A DNA stretch of 26,451 nt from Candidatus Nitrosotenuis sp. (GCA_023252015.1 JAHEXS010000003.1:1-26451); one strand, 5' to 3'; shown: positions 16,862 to 23,085, counted from the stretch's first letter. Translations and numbers: made by a program. Notes: generated from the sequence alone by a model not told the origin.

Positions 16862-17356
16862 TTGATCAGTCAGGGAAGAGGCATAATTTATGTTGCAATA
16901 GTAGGACTCTTAGCTATGCTTGGAGGAATTACTTGGTATGCGAGTCTTGATAATCCGCAGCTTGGCATGGCAGAGATTCAACTAACCACTGTCAAAGTTG
17001 TAAACACAAATACTGTCGACAGCCGGGCTATCCTAGAAGTTAGTTTTGTAATAAAAAATCCAAGTGGGAAAACATTTACTGTATCGAACATAGATTATGA
17101 GTTATTTGCAAATGGCAAATCTCTTGGAAAAGGCTCGTACTCAACTGAAGACATCGCTCTTCCAGGTAGAGCCGCATTCTATCCTAATTCGCAAATAGAA
17201 TTGCCGACCACCTTTAACTTGGCACTTTCTGATAATAACGCTGATGAATACAATTCAATAATTAATGGTCAGGACCTAAAATTTAATGCAAAAGGCAAAA
17301 TGGTTGTTGAATCGGCATGGAGCCTAGTAGAAAAGGATTTTGAAACCTCACAGTAA
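16862..17356 (+). CDS. Membrane-anchored LEA14-like protein
   Basis: 164 residues: an N-terminal membrane helix (~8-27) and then a single beta-sandwich of the LEA14/WHy type, with the alternating pattern LEVSFVIKNPSGKTFTVSN, YELFANGKSLGKG. The helix is not followed by a good cleavage site, so the protein probably stays anchored with its domain outside. The role is unknown; related domains are linked to stress or surface functions. The TTG at 16862 is the start; the ATG at 16858 is in another frame and soon stops. A protein of the same plan is encoded at 23118-23564. Confidence 0.7.
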   Translation: MISQGRGIIYVAIVGLLAMLGGITWYASLDNPQLGMAEIQLTTVKVVNTNTVDSRAILEVSFVIKNPSGKTFTVSNIDYELFANGKSLGKGSYSTEDIALPGRAAFYPNSQIELPTTFNLALSDNNADEYNSIINGQDLKFNAKGKMVVESAWSLVEKDFETSQ

Positions 17357-17389
17357 ACTAAACGCAAAAACTTGTGGTGATTATTTAGT

Positions 17390-17462
17390 GGGCCGAGAGA
17401 GATTCGAACTCTCGATCACCGCCGTGTCGAGGCGGTATCCTAACCAGCTAGACTACCGGCCC
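17390..17462 (-). tRNA. tRNA-Val (GAC)
   Basis: The minus strand folds into a complete cloverleaf. The acceptor stem pairs GGGCCGG with TCGGCCC (one G-U pair), with A73 encoded at 17389. The D-loop contains GCTGGTTAG, and the T-arm is GAGAG-TTCGAAT-CTCTC. The anticodon arm is CCGCC-TCGACAC-GGCGG, so positions 34-36 are GAC, which reads valine GUC/GUU codons. Position 33, nearly always U, reads C here. CCA is not encoded. A T5 run on the minus strand (17366-17370) may end the transcript. Confidence 0.9.
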
Positions 17463-17497
17463 AATGAAGTACAGAACCTGACGTCTACATTATTAAT

Positions 17498-17505
17498 CTT
17501 TAAAC
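17498..17505 (+). promoter_or_regulatory. TATA-like box for bluB
   Basis: CTTTAAAC is centred 27 nt before ATG 17529. Confidence 0.4.
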
Positions 17506-17528
17506 AGGAAGGAACAAACTAGATTAAA

Positions 17529-18248
17529 ATGAGCGACAAGTTTTCAAGCGAAGAAAAATCTGGCCTGTACAAGGCAATTTACACAAGAAGGGATGTTCGC
17601 TCCCACTTTAATTCAAAACCAATAGACGATGAGACTCTTACACGAATCCTAAATGCTGCACATCATGCACCATCTGTGGGATTTTCACAGCCGTGGAACT
17701 TTATTCTGATAAGGGATTCCCAAACAAAAACAAAGGTAAAACAATCATTTGAAGAGGAAAAAAACAGATCCGCAAACCAAGTCGATGATTCAAAAAAAGA
17801 AAAATACATTTCATTAAAACTAGAGGGAATTTTAGAATCGGACGTAAACATTTGCGTTACTTATGATCCAACACGATTTGGGCCGTTTGTAATAGGAAGA
17901 TCAAGTATACCTGAAACTGGAATTTACAGTGTCTGCTGTGCAGTACAGAACCTCTGGCTTGCCGCAAGATCAGAAGAGATAGGAGTAGGCTGGGTGAGCA
18001 TTCTATCTAATGATACATTAAGGAAAGCACTTGAACTACCTGATCATATCATTCCTGTGGCATACTTGTGTTTGGGTCACGTGGAGGAATTTGCAGAAAA
18101 ACCTGATCTGGAAGCTGTAAAATGGCTACCGCGATTAGAGCTAAAAGATGTTGTGTACTTTGAGAGATGGGGACAAACTCAAAACATGCCCAATTGGAGC
18201 CAAATCCACGAATTAATCAGAGCAAATCTTGACTACGCTTTTAAATAA
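17529..18248 (+). CDS. bluB: 5,6-Dimethylbenzimidazole synthase BluB
   Basis: 239 residues of the nitroreductase fold with BluB-specific features: YTRRDVRSHF with the catalytic-type Asp22, AAHHAPSVGFSQPWNF (FMN site), GIYSVCCAVQNLWLAARSEEIGVGWVS and a C-terminal LPRLELKDVVYFERWG. BluB breaks down reduced FMN with oxygen to 5,6-dimethylbenzimidazole, the lower ligand of cobalamin. The TRRDVR motif separates it from ordinary nitroreductases. It points to synthesis of true cobalamin and agrees with cbiE in this window. The gene lies between two tRNA genes and is read from its own TATA-like box. Confidence 0.9.
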   Translation: MSDKFSSEEKSGLYKAIYTRRDVRSHFNSKPIDDETLTRILNAAHHAPSVGFSQPWNFILIRDSQTKTKVKQSFEEEKNRSANQVDDSKKEKYISLKLEGILESDVNICVTYDPTRFGPFVIGRSSIPETGIYSVCCAVQNLWLAARSEEIGVGWVSILSNDTLRKALELPDHIIPVAYLCLGHVEEFAEKPDLEAVKWLPRLELKDVVYFERWGQTQNMPNWSQIHELIRANLDYAFK

Positions 18249-18268
18249 TTACTTTGCAGTTTCTGGCT

Positions 18269-18362
18269 GGGCTTGTAGCGCAGAGTCAAATATGACGCGA
18301 AACATGGATAGCGCGGCAGCCTCCTAAGTTGCAGGTCGAGGGATCGAAGCCCTCCAAGCCCG
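18269..18362 (+). tRNA. tRNA-Arg (CCT) with a 19-nt D-loop intron
   Basis: GGGCTTG (18269-18275) pairs perfectly with CAAGCCC (18355-18361), with G73 at 18362. The T-arm is GAGGG-ATCGAAG-CCCTC (A at position 54 instead of the usual T), and the anticodon arm is GCAGC-CTCCTAA-GTTGC, giving anticodon CCT. The D-arm stems GCGC (18278-18281) and GCGC (18311-18314) enclose 29 nt rather than ~10. Removing 18284-18302 leaves a normal AGCATGGATA loop with the conserved GG. A T6 run at 18368-18373 follows. Confidence 0.88.
18284..18302 (+). other. Predicted tRNA intron in the D-loop
   Basis: AGTCAAATATGACGCGAAA fits a relaxed bulge-helix-bulge motif. GTCA (18285-18288) pairs with TGAC (18293-18296) around loop AATA. 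CGC (18279-18281) pairs with GCG (18297-18299). The bulges are AGA (18282-18284) and AAC (18301-18303), each cut after its second base. Confidence 0.75.
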
Positions 18363-18367
18363 TCCAA

Positions 18368-18373
18368 TTTTTT
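18368..18373 (+). terminator. T-tract after tRNA-Arg
   Basis: Six consecutive T residues start 6 nt after the tRNA discriminator base; archaeal polymerase terminates at such tracts. Confidence 0.45.
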
Positions 18374-18386
18374 CCTAAATGCTATT

Positions 18387-18398
18387 TTAATTTAAATA
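18387..18398 (+). promoter_or_regulatory. TATA-like box for the FMN reductase gene
   Basis: TTAATTTAAATA is centred about 26 nt before ATG 18420, indicating a leaderless mRNA. Confidence 0.5.
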
Positions 18399-18419
18399 CG
18401 GAATATTCAACAAAAAAAT

Positions 18420-18941
18420 ATGAAGATTGTAGTGATATCTGGAAGCCCAAGAAAAACTGCAAACACCCAAGTCATGATGAAATATGTTTATGATTATGCC
18501 AAATCAAAGAACCAAGACGTAAAATTCATCAATTTATCGGAAGGAGGAATTGATTATTTTTGTGGGCCAGCTGAAAATTACAGCCAAACAACACTACAAG
18601 CTGCCAAAGATATCACGGATGCAGACGTGTGGATTGTTGGCACACCAATTTATAATTCGTTTTTCAGTGCGGCACTGAAAAACCTCTTTGAATTCATCAA
18701 TTACAAAAGCACGGCAGGAAAAACTGCCGGCCTGGCAATACTTGCATCAGGTAACATTGGATTTACCGATGTTCAAACGATGCTGACACAACTAATGAGT
18801 TACTTTAGGGTAGTTACAAACCCAAAAGCCGTCTTTATTACTGCCGATGTGATAAAGGATGGTCAAATTGGCGAAAATGAAAAAACAAGACTAAAAGAAC
18901 TGGTTGATGAAACTATGCTTCTTGCCTCTAGGCAAAAGTAG
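18420..18941 (+). CDS. NADPH-dependent FMN reductase family flavoprotein
   Basis: 173 residues of the flavodoxin-like fold. The FMN phosphate loop is SGSPRKTANTQ (residues 7-17), and VGTPIYNSFFSAALKNLFEF (~76-95) is the classical second FMN-binding segment of the SsuE/azoreductase group. Such enzymes reduce FMN or quinones with NAD(P)H. In context it follows bluB, which needs reduced FMN as its substrate; a functional link is attractive but unproven since tRNA-Arg and a terminator-like T-tract separate them. The 3' end overlaps the convergent exported-protein gene by 14 nt. Confidence 0.85.
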   Translation: MKIVVISGSPRKTANTQVMMKYVYDYAKSKNQDVKFINLSEGGIDYFCGPAENYSQTTLQAAKDITDADVWIVGTPIYNSFFSAALKNLFEFINYKSTAGKTAGLAILASGNIGFTDVQTMLTQLMSYFRVVTNPKAVFITADVIKDGQIGENEKTRLKELVDETMLLASRQK

Positions 18942-19347
18942 AGCTTTTGTCTAGATACACTACTTTGAATATCTTGACAGTATAATCACCATCAAAAACT
19001 TTTGTGACAATGTCGTTTGTTACATCTCTTACCCTAAACTTGTACTCGTATGAGCCGTCCTTATTGACATTGGTTTGGGCAAAGTGAATTGCCTCACCAT
19101 CCTTGTAAATCTGAATGATGACTGGATGTCCTTCAACAGGATTTGCTATTTTTCCTTCAACAAAACCCCATGGTAACTTGTTTTCTTTTGGTGTATGGAA
19201 AGGCACAATTGTCTTTTCAATTCCAATTGATGAATTGATTGGAGTTATCGTTGTTTGAGTATCTACAGTTTCAGCAAATGAAGTAGAGACCGCTGAAAAA
19301 ACTACAATCATTATCAAACTTGCAATAACTGCTCTGTTAAGAAACAT
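18928..19347 (-). CDS. Small exported protein with Ig-like beta-sandwich
   Basis: 139 residues with a signal peptide (hydrophobic stretch ~7-24, Ala-x-Ser-x-Ala region before Glu26). The mature part carries the strand pattern VEGKIANPVEGHPVIIQIYKD, NVNKDGSYEYKF and DGDYTVKIF, the layout of bacterial/archaeal Ig-like carbohydrate- or surface-associated domains that often repeat within larger thaumarchaeal surface proteins. Here it occurs as a single stand-alone copy. Function unknown. ATG 19347 lies 27 nt from the AATATT element shared with the divergent micro-gene. Confidence 0.7.
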   Translation of the reverse strand: MFLNRAVIASLIMIVVFSAVSTSFAETVDTQTTITPINSSIGIEKTIVPFHTPKENKLPWGFVEGKIANPVEGHPVIIQIYKDGEAIHFAQTNVNKDGSYEYKFRVRDVTNDIVTKVFDGDYTVKIFKVVYLDKSSTFA

Positions 19348-19370
19348 TACGAATGATCATCAAACAGTCA

Positions 19371-19376
19371 AATATT
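19371..19376. promoter_or_regulatory. Symmetric AATATT element between two divergent small genes
   Basis: The palindrome lies 27 nt from ATG 19347 on the minus strand and 30 nt from ATG 19404 on the plus strand. It could serve as the TATA box in both directions. Confidence 0.4.
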
Positions 19377-19403
19377 AACATGACGTATCAATTATACACG
19401 TTA

Positions 19404-19520
19404 ATGGATCAAGACATTCTAAATGATGGATGTGTATGCAAATGCCACTTTGGAGGCGCAGTGAGTTGTCCAGGATGCAAACGAAATCATAAACCGAATG
19501 TTTGCAAGCACTGTCAGTAG
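19404..19520 (+). CDS. Cys-rich 38-residue putative zinc-binding protein
   Basis: A 38-residue frame from ATG 19404 to TAG 19518-19520. It contains seven cysteines and three histidines arranged as C-x-C-x-C-H (residues 10-15), C-P-G-C (22-25), and C-K-H-C-Q at the C-terminus (34-38). Three paired Cys groups in so short a frame are unlikely by chance and suggest a small zinc knuckle or ribbon. The frame is open to ATG 19380, but ATG 19404 has an AATATT element 30 nt upstream, favouring a leaderless start. The final CxxC is one residue from the end. No family recognised. It resembles in style the 62-residue Cys-rich gene at 22305. Confidence 0.65.
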   Translation: MDQDILNDGCVCKCHFGGAVSCPGCKRNHKPNVCKHCQ

Positions 19521-19521
19521 A

Positions 19522-19737
19522 TTATTTCTTTTTTGTAGCCTTTTCTTTTGACGCAAGAACTTTGAGGTTTGCAAGTTCTGTTTTGAGTGCTTTAATCTGA
19601 ACTAGGGTTTCTAGACTTGCGATCTGTTGCTTTAATCGATCAATTTCGCCGTCTTTGAGCTTTACAGTATCGTGTAATTCATTTAATTCAATAGTAAATG
19701 TGGCCTTGGCATTGTTTAGCTCATCATTTGTTGCTAT
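19522..19737 (-). CDS. Short coiled-coil protein lacking a standard start codon
   Basis: The minus frame is open from 19785 to TAA at 19522-19524, yet it holds no ATG, GTG or TTG. From an ATA at 19737 it would read IATNDELNNAKATF, continue with heptad-like HDTVKLKDGEIDRLKQQIAS and LETLVQIKALKTELANLK, and end in a Lys-rich tail (~71 aa). The Leu/Ile heptads, lack of stops and charged composition indicate a genuine coiled-coil protein. Either initiation uses ATA or ATT (19740), or an ancestral ATG has mutated. It lies 26 nt downstream of the two-TM gene on the same strand, so they may share a transcript. Confidence 0.5.
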   Translation of the reverse strand: MATNDELNNAKATFTIELNELHDTVKLKDGEIDRLKQQIASLETLVQIKALKTELANLKVLASKEKATKKK

Positions 19738-19763
19738 AATGTGTACTGTTTGTGATTTGTGAG

Positions 19764-19982
19764 CTATGTTAGTTGAGCTTTTTTTTCAGAGTGGCCATAT
19801 TTGTGGGCATAATCTGTGCTTTTTTGCGCAACCCAACAAATTCCTGCCAAAAACCATGTCACTACTACAGCTAAAAGCATAATGAAATGCAATTCAGGGG
19901 ATGCAAGATAGTAAAATCCCGACAAGATAGCGGCAAAAATAGAAACGATAACCGTGGCTAGATGGTTGCTCAGATAACCCAT
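19764..19982 (-). CDS. Small two-helix membrane protein
   Basis: 72 residues with two hydrophobic helices (~8-27 and ~33-52), the second ending GICWVAQ, followed by a polar, His/Lys-containing tail (STDYAHKYGHSEKK). No family recognised. ATG 19982 has a minus-strand TATA-like GTTATATTC about 25 nt upstream. It is followed by the coiled-coil frame on the same strand. Confidence 0.65.
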   Translation of the reverse strand: MGYLSNHLATVIVSIFAAILSGFYYLASPELHFIMLLAVVVTWFLAGICWVAQKSTDYAHKYGHSEKKAQLT

Positions 19983-20002
19983 GTTTATGCGGAAACCATG
20001 TC

Positions 20003-20011
20003 GAATATAAC
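20003..20011 (-). promoter_or_regulatory. TATA-like box for the two-TM gene
   Basis: Minus-strand GTTATATTC is centred about 25 nt before ATG 19982. Confidence 0.45.
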
Positions 20012-20061
20012 AGTAATGCTTGATTTTAGAATTTGATAATAAAAGAAAAGATAAGCGAAGT

Positions 20062-20298
20062 TTATTCGTTTTTTTCTTGATTTACAGCAGATTCCAGTTG
20101 TGGGATCTCTGATTGTAAAATTTTAATTTTTGTCAATAGTTCATTTCTGAGATCTCTTGCAACTCTTCGTACTGTAGGTCGTGGAACGCCAAGCTCATCA
20201 ACTACTTTGGAGTAAATGTCTTGCTTGTCAGTCAGCCCCTTTTCAAGATAAGAATTGATTGCTTGTTTAATGACGGTGCTTTGATTTGTGCGATTCAC
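20062..20298 (-). CDS. Small helix-turn-helix DNA-binding protein
   Basis: 78 residues. The region IYSKVVDELGVPRPTVRRVARDLRNEL (about residues 28-54) reads as a helix-turn-helix: a first helix, a turn at Leu-Gly-Val-Pro, and a recognition helix rich in Arg. The C-terminal part is a charged helix that could dimerise. There is no sensor domain, so it is a minimal regulator or nucleoid-type protein. Start is GTG 20298; CTTATATAG (minus strand) is centred 25 nt upstream, so the message is probably leaderless. The target is unknown. Confidence 0.8.
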   Translation of the reverse strand: MNRTNQSTVIKQAINSYLEKGLTDKQDIYSKVVDELGVPRPTVRRVARDLRNELLTKIKILQSEIPQLESAVNQEKNE

Positions 20299-20318
20299 AA
20301 TCTGTAATTTTTTTCGTT

Positions 20319-20327
20319 CTATATAAG
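20319..20327 (-). promoter_or_regulatory. TATA-like box for the HTH gene
   Basis: Minus-strand CTTATATAG is centred 25 nt before GTG 20298. Confidence 0.5.
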
Positions 20328-20540
20328 ACTATAACTTTTTCAAACAAACATTAGAATTCTATCTTCAAAAAATTTAGATCATTTATAATTCTGAACTCAT
20401 TTTTCCAAAATAAAATTTTCTCAATTAAGAACTAAAAATAAAATTCAAACAAACAAAACTTTGTAATAATTACAATCTTGCTTGAATTACTTAACTAAAA
20501 ATAGTAAGACTCTTATGATAAGAACGGAACCTGCCATTGT

Positions 20541-21020
20541 TTGGCAAAGGTAACAATAGAAACGAAATTTGGAAAAATTGTATTTAAACTATTACCTGAA
20601 ATTGCTCCGGAAACCGTTAGAAATTTTGCCAAGCTTGCCGAATCTGGGTTTTATGATGGATCATTATTCCACAGAGTAATTCCAAATTTTATGATTCAGG
20701 GAGGCGACCCAAATACCAAAAAGCCAGACAAGAGCAAGTGGGGACTTGGTGGCCCTGGCTATACAGTAAAAGCTGAATTCAATTCCCGTTCACACTTACG
20801 TGGAATAGTCTCAATGGCAAGAGCAACAGATCCAAACAGTGCAGGCTCGCAATTCTTCATAGTTACAACCGATAGCACGTTCCTTGACAGGCAGTATACT
20901 GTGTTTGGTGAGGTAATTGAAGGAATGAACGTGGCAGATTCCATCGTCAGTCAACAGCGCGATAGAAATGATTGTCCGCTCCAAGATGTACAGATGTTAA
21001 AGGTAACAATGTCAGAATAG
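20541..21020 (+). CDS. Cytosolic cyclophilin-type peptidyl-prolyl isomerase
   Basis: 159 residues, a minimal cyclophilin domain without signal peptide. Active-site residues are all present: Arg45, Phe50, Met51 and Gln53 in FHRVIPNFMIQGGDP, and Gln104-Phe106 in GSQFFIV. It catalyses proline cis/trans isomerisation in the cytosol. Start is TTG 20541, with an AT-rich CTTATGATAAG centred ~25 nt upstream. Its stop TAG shares one base with the GTG start of the next gene (TAGTG), so the two are probably co-transcribed. It is the cytosolic counterpart of the exported cyclophilin at 2384. Confidence 0.93.
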   Translation: MAKVTIETKFGKIVFKLLPEIAPETVRNFAKLAESGFYDGSLFHRVIPNFMIQGGDPNTKKPDKSKWGLGGPGYTVKAEFNSRSHLRGIVSMARATDPNSAGSQFFIVTTDSTFLDRQYTVFGEVIEGMNVADSIVSQQRDRNDCPLQDVQMLKVTMSE

Positions 21021-21925
21021 TGAAATTAATGAAAAAAATCATTCTTGGAATCATACTTGGCGTGTTATTTTCATCAGCAGGTACCGTGTTTGCCCAACAA
21101 GCAACAATTGGCAATCCTGCAAACCAGGTTGTAAAAATCCTGTTAAACAACGATGGAAGTGCTCATGTCATTCATGTAGTGGAATCAAGTTCACAACCTC
21201 AACAAGTACTGACTGTCCAAAACAATTTCACTAATTTGCAGATAAAGGATGAGAGCGGCGGTATTCCTCAGTATGGTGAAGTAAGTGGAAACACCAAGAG
21301 CTTTATGATCTTTCCAACAGATAAAAAAACTCTTGTTGAATATGATCTAAAGAACGCCGTAACACTAAAGGACGGAATGTGGGACTGGGACTATCAGTAT
21401 GTTGCAGACACTAAATTCTATCTCCCGTCAGACGCTAATTTGATATTTGTAAATGGAACCCCGATCAACCTTGGCGACAAAAAAGGAGTCAACTGTCATG
21501 GTTGCCAGGTGAAATTAGAATATGAGTTGGGCCAGACAGAAATTGTAAAGCAAGTCCAATGGCAAGACAAAAAATTTGATGTCAGAATCATAACCTTGGG
21601 TGATATCTCGTCATTCAAGTTTGATCAACCAAACAAAAAAATCACTTTTGATGTAAATGATAAAAACAAGTACATTACACTGATCATACCTCTTGAATTG
21701 CTTTGGAATCCTTACCAAGTACTTCTTAATGGGAATGCCACATTAGATCATGAATTTTATTCAGACGGCAAAACCATGTGGCTTGGCATAAAGCCTGACA
21801 AAACAGGTACCGTAGAAATAATTGGCACGTCCGCAGTCCCAGAATTTCCACTAGTGTCACTTTTGATATTTGGCTCTGCAATGATTGTCGTTGTGAGATA
21901 CAAAAACAAATTTAGTCTCCGCTAG
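21020..21925 (+). CDS. Exported protein with PEF-type C-terminal sorting signal
   Basis: From GTG 21020 (or ATG 21029) the protein has a signal peptide (KKIILGIILGVLFSSAGTVFA). The ~250-residue middle is beta-rich with a C-x-x-C motif (VNCHGCQV) and is not recognised. The C-terminus has a tripartite sorting-type tail: a VPEF motif, a membrane helix (LVSLLIFGSAMIVVV) and a basic RYKNK end. Such PEF-CTERM/PEFG tails are cut by archaeosortase-type enzymes, giving surface-attached proteins; here the residue after PEF is Pro rather than Gly. The start overlaps the cyclophilin stop by one base. The 3' end overlaps a small minus-strand zinc protein by 14 nt. Confidence 0.75.
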   Translation: MKLMKKIILGIILGVLFSSAGTVFAQQATIGNPANQVVKILLNNDGSAHVIHVVESSSQPQQVLTVQNNFTNLQIKDESGGIPQYGEVSGNTKSFMIFPTDKKTLVEYDLKNAVTLKDGMWDWDYQYVADTKFYLPSDANLIFVNGTPINLGDKKGVNCHGCQVKLEYELGQTEIVKQVQWQDKKFDVRIITLGDISSFKFDQPNKKITFDVNDKNKYITLIIPLELLWNPYQVLLNGNATLDHEFYSDGKTMWLGIKPDKTGTVEIIGTSAVPEFPLVSLLIFGSAMIVVVRYKNKFSLR

Positions 21926-22073
21926 AACCGCAGGAACAGAACCCATACTCATCGATTCTTACGTTACAGATGGGACATTTTTCTCCATAGTCAACTTCCC
22001 AGGGCTCCTTACCGTACAATTTGAAATGATCGTCAATTTCTTCAGGTACGATTCGCTTTTTTACCAATAACAT
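21912..22073 (-). CDS. 53-residue zinc-ribbon-like protein
   Basis: The minus frame runs from ATG 22073 to TAA 21912-21914. Its C-terminal half has EKCPICNVRIDEYGFCSCGS, two Cys pairs (C-x-x-C at 33-36 and C-x-C at 46-48) spaced as in a small zinc ribbon. The N-terminal half is charged and helical (VPEEIDDHFKLYG, then a Pro-Trp pair). A TTG at 22067 is an alternative start with a TATA-like element ~25 nt upstream. The 3' end overlaps the PEF-tailed gene by 14 nt. Function unknown; possibly an RNA- or protein-binding accessory. Confidence 0.65.
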   Translation of the reverse strand: MLLVKKRIVPEEIDDHFKLYGKEPWEVDYGEKCPICNVRIDEYGFCSCGSSGD

Positions 22074-22115
22074 GAATGTGGCAAAAATAGTATAATAGGA
22101 CTCTGTTACCTCTTA

Positions 22116-22240
22116 GGCTGGCATAAATGAAGCGATAGGGGGAACCTGGATCCAGTAATACTCAGAGTCGATGTATCAAAGCTATCCGAAGTGTGCTGAC
22201 TGAAAAACATTAGCGGCAACCGAAGATGCAACAGAGCCGT
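22116..22240 (+). ncRNA. Putative structured non-coding RNA
   Basis: The gene-free stretch 22074-22304 has a segment of about 47% GC in AT-rich surroundings. From G22116 the ends pair: GGCT (22116-22119) with AGCC (22235-22238), and GCAT (22121-22124) with ATGC (22226-22229). Inside are GATAG/CTATC (22134-22138/22182-22186), GCTGA/TTAGC (22195-22199/22210-22214) and a CGG-CAA-CCG hairpin (22214-22222). TAGTATAATAGG (22088-22099) would act as a TATA box ~25 nt before G22116. I do not recognise an RNA family. An alternative 5' end near 22099 would allow CTCTGTT/AACAGAG pairing instead. It could also be a long leader or a regulatory element. Confidence 0.4.
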
Positions 22241-22275
22241 ATAGCATTTAATTATGCAAAAATCAAAATTGTGAA

Positions 22276-22285
22276 TTTAATAATA
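22276..22285 (+). promoter_or_regulatory. TATA-like box for the 62-residue zinc protein gene
   Basis: TTTAATAATA is centred about 25 nt before ATG 22305, so that gene likely has its own promoter separate from the RNA-like segment. Confidence 0.4.
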
Positions 22286-22304
22286 GAAATGACTTGATCA
22301 ATCT

Positions 22305-22493
22305 ATGAAGTGTGATTGTGGTTGTCATTGCATAAGGTGCAAAAGTACAGATCTTGAGTCATTTCAAACGGGAAATGCGGAATCCGATGGATATTTTGAC
22401 ATGCATCATACCTGCAAAAAATGCCATACGCACTTTGATCATCTGGACGGTACAATATTTGACAAGTGTGACATATGTAGATACGGTAACTAA
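22305..22493 (+). CDS. 62-residue Cys/His-rich putative zinc-binding protein
   Basis: The protein has nine cysteines and several histidines: C-x-C-x-C-H-C-x-x-C at residues 3-12, C-x-x-C-H at 37-41, and C-x-x-C at 55-58. This spacing allows two metal sites of zinc-ribbon type. No signal peptide or membrane helix. ATG 22305 is supported by a TATA-like box 25 nt upstream. It overlaps the stop of the convergent unknown gene by 4 nt (CTAA). I do not recognise a family. Confidence 0.7.
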   Translation: MKCDCGCHCIRCKSTDLESFQTGNAESDGYFDMHHTCKKCHTHFDHLDGTIFDKCDICRYGN

Positions 22494-22984
22494 CCGATGA
22501 TCTGCGGCTCTTTAAAATAATAGGTTTTATTTTCCTGCAATTTTTTCAAAAGTTCCTTGTGAAAGGCCCTTTTTACCAGTGCTTTTGATACATCTAGTGG
22601 GCTTGCAAGCCAGCCATATTCTCTTAGATGCTCTACTGTTTCTGAGACGGTCCTTGGCTTTGCGAAGAACAGATCTCTTTCTAGCAGTTCTATCTTACTT
22701 GGCACCTCATCTTGGCCTATTGGAGTTGGTGGCGAAAATTCGGACTCATGAAATTCTGCGTCATTTAATATCTTTAGATAATCCAAATTTGCCTGGTATG
22801 CTTGCGTTATTCCCTTTGGAGGCTCTAGTGAAATGTCCTCATCACTGATGATTCGAGCTCTGCCTTCTCCAAGCCTGCTTGTAAGATCAGAAATTACTTG
22901 CCCTATCGTTTCATTATCTATGTAAAAGTCCCTAGAGTCTACCTCTACCTCATTTTCACCGAATCTGAGCCTAATCTTTGCCAT
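22490..22984 (-). CDS. Conserved unknown cytosolic protein
   Basis: 164 residues from ATG 22984; the frame extends upstream to 23062 but the extra 26 residues are unlike the rest and ATG 22984 follows an AT-rich promoter-like stretch. The N-terminal ~45 residues form alternating strands (KIRLRFGENEVEVDSRDFYI, then a helix TIGQVISDLTSRL), suggesting a small alpha/beta domain. The C-terminal region (SETVEHLREYGWLASPLDVSKALVKRAF) is helical and could be a winged-helix-like module. No catalytic motif, signal peptide or membrane helix. It overlaps the 62-residue gene tail-to-tail by 4 nt. Function not recognised. Confidence 0.65.
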   Translation of the reverse strand: MAKIRLRFGENEVEVDSRDFYIDNETIGQVISDLTSRLGEGRARIISDEDISLEPPKGITQAYQANLDYLKILNDAEFHESEFSPPTPIGQDEVPSKIELLERDLFFAKPRTVSETVEHLREYGWLASPLDVSKALVKRAFHKELLKKLQENKTYYFKEPQIIG

Positions 22985-23085
22985 TTGTATTAAAAATGAT
23001 AAATTTTGATTTATTCTACTAGCTCTAAGTAGCTTTAAGATTGGATCAAAAATTTTACACATATTATGGGAAATTTTTTGCTCCA

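Noticed and set aside
17390..17462. Plus-strand reading as tRNA-Asp (GTC)
   Set aside because: On the plus strand the T-arm and D-arm would be in reversed order; the palindromic TTCGAA is misleading. Only the minus strand folds correctly.
20299..20540. Possible gene in the 242-nt AT-rich spacer
   Set aside because: No frame with coding character was found; it holds the divergent TATA-like elements of the HTH and cyclophilin genes.
22146..22155. Palindrome CTGGATCCAG as an operator
   Set aside because: It lies inside the RNA-like segment and is better explained as part of its folding; there is no second copy near a promoter.
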